A DNA stretch of 9,301 nt, from assembly GCA_964572225.1 (NCBI GenBank), contig CAZNFR010000111.1, positions 1 to 9,301 of the forward strand. Reading direction: 5' to 3'. Origin of the DNA: CAZNFR01 sp964572225. GTDB taxonomy: Bacteria > Bacteroidota > Bacteroidia > Bacteroidales > GCA-2748055. Under the pieces are notes generated by a model. The model ran no database searches, was not told where the DNA came from, and saw only the letters and a list, made by a program, of their open reading frames with translations. How positions within the stretch are numbered: position 1 is the stretch's first letter; each line of letters starts with the position of its first letter. This document shows, piece after piece, positions 6,632-9,301 of the stretch. Position numbers and translations under genes: made by a program.

Positions 6632-7876
6632 TTAAACGCGGTTAATGAAATCCATTCCCAGGATAGAGATATCATCAAAAATAGAGCTGCTTCCATTAAG
6701 AATATTCTGCTCTTCAATGATGGCTTTCATATTCTGTTCAATGGTTCTTGAATTGCGTATTTTTTCTTCAATAAAACGGGTGCCGTATTCAACCCCTTCC
6801 TCTTCCAACAATTCCACGAGTCCGTCGGTATAGCAAAGCAACTTGGAATTACTGCGGATCCGTATTTCTTCGGAATTGATAAAGGGCAATTCATCGAGCA
6901 TTCCTAACCCAACAGTCCCGGTTTTCAGAAGATTCAGCTTTTTCCTGGTAATATCATAGAAGAGGGGAGGATTGTGGCCTGCATTGATGTATTCGAGAAT
7001 GTTTCTCCGTGTATTAAATTTTGCGAGGAAGAGGGTAATGAATTTCTCTCCCTTGGCGCTGTCCATTACTCTCATGTTGAGTTCGGATACCAGCTGCTTC
7101 AGATTTATCCCCCGAATGAACAAGGCTCTGAGATTTGCCTGAAAATTGGACATAAGGATGGCAGCCGACATTCCCTTTCCGGAAACATCGGCAATGCAAA
7201 AACCTATTTCGGTGGATGATAATTTTATTACATCATAGTAATCTCCACCTACATCGTAATGAGGATGGTAAAAGCTACTGAATTTGATTTTACTGCTAAC
7301 GGGAAGGTTTTTTTCCTCCGGGATCAACATGTTTTGCATTTTGGAAGCCAGTTCCAACTCCCTTTTGATGGCCACCTGTCTTAGATTTTCATTGTATAGC
7401 CTGATGTTTTCAATGGCTACGATAATGATGTTCGAAAGTGTTTGTATGAAACGCAGATGTTTGATGATGGGACTAACTCCCTCACTTTCCTCATCAATGT
7501 CCCCGATGAGGACATAAGCTATGGGCTCGTTTTTGTGTATAACCGGTACGATGATATCCACGTCGGGAGGAAAGACTTCTGAAATGACCCCAACTGGAGA
7601 TATGTCTCTGATATTTGTGAGTTTTTTTCCGATACGGGGATCTTCGGTAAGATCCCTGGAGAAGCCCGAGTTTAATATGCAATCCCAGGTTTCCGTTTTT
7701 TTGAAGATCACCACCTTTCCTATCTCCAGGTCTTCCTTCAGGATCTTTTCGTATTTCTGTAAAAGGGTTTCTACCGGAAGGTTTTCATTGATACCAAGGG
7801 TAATTTCAAGCAATGCATTGAGCTTGAAATTGGACATGATCAGCCGTTGATTCTTTGTGCGGGACTTTTCGAGCAT
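6632..7876 (-). CDS. GAF domain plus PP2C-type (SpoIIE/RsbU) serine/threonine phosphatase
   Basis: Probable signalling phosphatase of 414 residues. The N-terminal half (about 20-160) resembles a GAF sensor domain, followed by a helical linker ending in ASKMQNMLIPE, the typical entry to the SpoIIE-type PPM domain. Catalytic motifs are complete: GGDYYD (210-215) and ADVSGKG (229-235) with metal-binding Asp residues, NAGHNPP (298-304), YTDGLVE (349-355) and FDDIS (400-404). No membrane segment is evident, so it is probably cytoplasmic. Relatives dephosphorylate anti-anti-sigma (STAS) proteins in partner-switching pathways, but no STAS or RsbW-like kinase gene is in this window. The frame could extend to a TTG at 7931-7933 next to the efp stop. 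I chose the ATG at 7874-7876 because the extension runs through a hairpin and does not look like the family. A later in-frame ATG at 7835-7837 (MSNFKLNALLEIT) is also possible. Confidence 0.94.
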   Translation of the reverse strand: MLEKSRTKNQRLIMSNFKLNALLEITLGINENLPVETLLQKYEKILKEDLEIGKVVIFKKTETWDCILNSGFSRDLTEDPRIGKKLTNIRDISPVGVISEVFPPDVDIIVPVIHKNEPIAYVLIGDIDEESEGVSPIIKHLRFIQTLSNIIIVAIENIRLYNENLRQVAIKRELELASKMQNMLIPEEKNLPVSSKIKFSSFYHPHYDVGGDYYDVIKLSSTEIGFCIADVSGKGMSAAILMSNFQANLRALFIRGINLKQLVSELNMRVMDSAKGEKFITLFLAKFNTRRNILEYINAGHNPPLFYDITRKKLNLLKTGTVGLGMLDELPFINSEEIRIRSNSKLLCYTDGLVELLEEEGVEYGTRFIEEKIRNSRTIEQNMKAIIEEQNILNGSSSIFDDISILGMDFINRV

Positions 7877-7879
7877 GGT

Positions 7880-7914
7880 AAAAACCCTTATCTGATATAA
7901 AGATAAGGATTTTT
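7880..7914 (-). terminator. Hairpin with T-tract between efp and the phosphatase gene
   Basis: On the minus strand the order is AAAAA, T, CCTTATC, a 9-base loop, GATAAGG, G, TTTTT. In RNA this folds into a 13-pair stem with a single U-G wobble. It begins 19 bases after the efp stop codon and ends 3 bases before the phosphatase ATG at 7876. The shape suits a rho-independent terminator or attenuator after efp, although the stem is AT-rich and its T-run is only five long. Because it abuts the start codon, it could also affect translation of the phosphatase. Confidence 0.45.
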
Positions 7915-7933
7915 CACATTGAGTACCCAGCAA

Positions 7934-8500
7934 TTATTTAACACGCTCCGAATAGGTGCGGTCGCGGGTGTCAACCTTAATGGTTTCCCCCTGCTCAATA
8001 AAGATGGGAACCATGATCTCTGCACCGGTTTCGAGGGTAGCAGGTTTTAAGGCAGTTGAGGAGGATGTGTCGCCTCTCACTCCTGGTTCCGAATAGGTTA
8101 TGGTTAGCTCAACAAAGGGAGGGAGCTCTACGGAAAGAGGGGTTTCCGTGTCCGCGTGATATACTACTTCCACCTCCTGGCCCTCTTTGTAAAGATCCGC
8201 ATTTTCAATCATATTTTTTTCAATGGAGATCTGTTCAAAGGTCTCTAAATGCATAAAATGGAATCCCAGGTCGTCTTCATACAGGAACTGGTAAGGCCTC
8301 CTTTCCACCCGGGCCGTCTCCACTTTTACTCCGGCATTAAAGGTGTTTTCTATGACCTTTCCTGTAGTCAGACTTTTCAGCTTTGTGCGCACAAAAGCGG
8401 CACCTTTTCCCGGTTTAACATGCTGAAACTGTACAATGGTGTAAAGATCATTATTATACTGGATGCATAATCCGTTCCTGAAATCTGCAGTTGTTGCCAT
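7934..8500 (-). CDS. efp: Translation elongation factor P
   Basis: EF-P binds between the ribosomal P and E sites and relieves stalling at polyproline stretches. The 188-residue length is exactly that expected for the three-domain protein. The KOW-like domain I carries the tip loop HVKPGKGAAF (27-36), with Lys32 at the position that is post-translationally modified in many bacteria. Domain II begins near 66 (RRPYQFLYEDDLGFHFM), and the C-terminal OB domain ends with GETIKVDTRDRTYSERVK, a standard EF-P ending. No EpmA/EpmB, YmfI or EarP-type modification gene is nearby, so the modification state cannot be read from the window. The ATG at 8498-8500 gives the canonical MATTADFRNG start. The gene lies between the DUF3108-like gene, 76 bp upstream, and the phosphatase. 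Confidence 0.98.
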   Translation of the reverse strand: MATTADFRNGLCIQYNNDLYTIVQFQHVKPGKGAAFVRTKLKSLTTGKVIENTFNAGVKVETARVERRPYQFLYEDDLGFHFMHLETFEQISIEKNMIENADLYKEGQEVEVVYHADTETPLSVELPPFVELTITYSEPGVRGDTSSSTALKPATLETGAEIMVPIFIEQGETIKVDTRDRTYSERVK

Positions 8501-8525
8501 AATCGTTTGATTGTTAAAGCGCTGA

Positions 8526-8557
8526 CAAATTAACTAAAAAGAATCGGGGTTTGCAAC
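8526..8557 (-). promoter_or_regulatory. Candidate promoter for efp
   Basis: Read on the minus strand, 8557-8554 is GTTG (3 of 4 with the -33 element TTTG). After a 20-base spacer, 8533-8526 is TTAATTTG (one mismatch to TAnnTTTG). Spacing matches the Bacteroidota sigma-ABfr promoter pattern. The predicted transcription start is near 8519, leaving a leader of under 20 nt before the efp ATG. This is the best two-element promoter match I found in the window. Confidence 0.45.
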
Positions 8558-8576
8558 TGAAAAAAGTGCTTTGGGA

Positions 8577-9301
8577 TTAATATTTCAGACCTGAATATTC
8601 TATAAGATCCGCTTTAATGGATCCTACCTTCAAATCCATCTGTATCCTTATTGGGACACGGTTTCTGTCGTCCGACAGCCATATGGTCATGTCGTCTTCA
8701 TCATTGAAAATACGACCCGGCTCCACGTAGGGTACAAGCTTGATAACTCCAAATTTACCCTTCCGGGTCTTAATCACTTCCCTTCCCCTGTATCGCATGT
8801 CAAAGGGAAAGATCTCATTATCAAAGAAAGTATTGATCTTGATAACCTCATCGTATTGCATTTGATCAAAATCGTAATTACGGATATAATGAAAAACACT
8901 TACCATATCCCGGATATCCGGAGTTACGTCAAAGGTGTCGGAGTCGATGTTCACCACCTTAAGCAAGTCATGGTAGTAGTGTACAATATTATACTTATGG
9001 TATTTTCCTTCATTGATATCCCGGATGGACTTGACCGGGAGAAGGGTGCCGGGATCGAACCAGGCCTGGTAAACATCCCTGACCTTATACAGCTTATCGG
9101 CAAGCCCCGTGGTCTGCGCAATCATGCTGCTATGGTAGACCCGTTTACCCTCAAACGTCACCTCTTTAAGTTCTGCATCAACATACCCCCCGTCAATGGG
9201 TCCGTAATAGATCACGTATTTTAGTTTTTCACCCGGAACGAAATTGTTACGGCTATACTGAGCATAGGTCAGCATGGGTATCAACAGCAGATATGTCAGG
9301 A
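8577..9301 (-). CDS. Exported DUF3108-like protein, 5' end beyond the window
   Basis: About 241 residues are visible, and the frame is open to the right edge. The outermost codons read LTYLLLIPMLTYAQYSRNN, the hydrophobic core and cleavage region of a signal peptide. The true start is therefore probably a few codons beyond 9301, and the in-frame TTG (9282-9284) and ATG (9273-9275) inside this stretch would break the signal. Cleavage is likely just before or after the Ala-Gln pair. The mature part is beta-rich: FVPGEKLKYVIYYGPIDGGYVDAEL near the start, a central DQMQYDEVIKINTFFDNEIFPFDMRYRGRE, and WLSDDRNRVPIRIQMDLKVGSIKADL near the end. The G.l.Y...y.....G and WLSDD...P....... patterns match the DUF3108 family of envelope proteins, whose function is unknown to me. 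The stop is 76 bp upstream of efp on the same strand. Confidence 0.85.
   Translation of the reverse strand, partial: LTYLLLIPMLTYAQYSRNNFVPGEKLKYVIYYGPIDGGYVDAELKEVTFEGKRVYHSSMIAQTTGLADKLYKVRDVYQAWFDPGTLLPVKSIRDINEGKYHKYNIVHYYHDLLKVVNIDSDTFDVTPDIRDMVSVFHYIRNYDFDQMQYDEVIKINTFFDNEIFPFDMRYRGREVIKTRKGKFGVIKLVPYVEPGRIFNDEDDMTIWLSDDRNRVPIRIQMDLKVGSIKADLIEYSGLKY

Noticed and set aside
6535..6717. 60-codon minus-strand frame across the phosphatase-tyrS junction
   Set aside because: It overlaps both real genes in a different frame, includes the tyrS promoter-like region and has no family features.
7877..7933. TTG-initiated N-terminal extension of the phosphatase
   Set aside because: It would translate through a 13-pair hairpin and adds residues unlike the family. 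The ATG at 7876 is a better start.
8856..9224. 122-codon plus-strand frame
   Set aside because: It is fully antisense to the DUF3108-like gene, which has coherent family patterns and a signal peptide.
1..9301. Mobile element, CRISPR array, tRNA/rRNA, toxin-antitoxin or defence system
   Set aside because: I read through both strands and saw no transposase, integrase, regularly spaced repeats, tRNA-like folds or defence families. The gene content is housekeeping and envelope functions.

Overview
The window looks like an ordinary stretch of chromosome from a member of the Bacteroidota. The protein families fit that phylum: a beta-barrel envelope protein, a CvpA family protein, a DUF3108-like exported protein, and a GAF/PP2C phosphatase beside efp. 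So do the short leaders without clear Shine-Dalgarno sequences and several exact or near matches to the phylum's TAnnTTTG -7 promoter box. Base composition and gene style look uniform. I see no transposase, integrase, tRNA, CRISPR array or phage gene.

Left part (1-1408, minus strand): most of atpD, the catalytic beta subunit of F1 ATP synthase, with its C-terminal end cut off by the left window edge. A 220-bp divergent intergenic region (1409-1628) follows, with promoter-like boxes facing both ways.

Plus-strand pair (1629-2801): a small secreted, probable outer-membrane beta-barrel protein, then a CvpA family inner-membrane protein 30 bp downstream. The CvpA gene runs tail-to-tail into the next gene with a 40-bp overlap, and the overlap contains a hairpin.

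Minus-strand block (2762-9301). In transcription order it holds a DUF3108-like exported protein (5' end beyond the window), efp (elongation factor P), a GAF plus PP2C (SpoIIE/RsbU-type) phosphatase, tyrS (tyrosyl-tRNA synthetase), a Wzz-like polysaccharide co-polymerase and an O-antigen ligase/polymerase family membrane protein. The last two overlap by one base (TAATG) and start 11 bp after tyrS. They are probably co-expressed with it and act together on a surface polysaccharide, although no glycosyltransferase or sugar-nucleotide gene is present here. Internal promoters are suggested before efp and tyrS, and a hairpin sits between efp and the phosphatase, so the block is probably several overlapping transcription units.

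I found no convincing undescribed multi-gene system. The items most worth a second look are the hairpin just before the phosphatase start codon, the hairpin in the convergent gene overlap, the tyrS-wzz-ligase arrangement, and start-site corrections for three genes.
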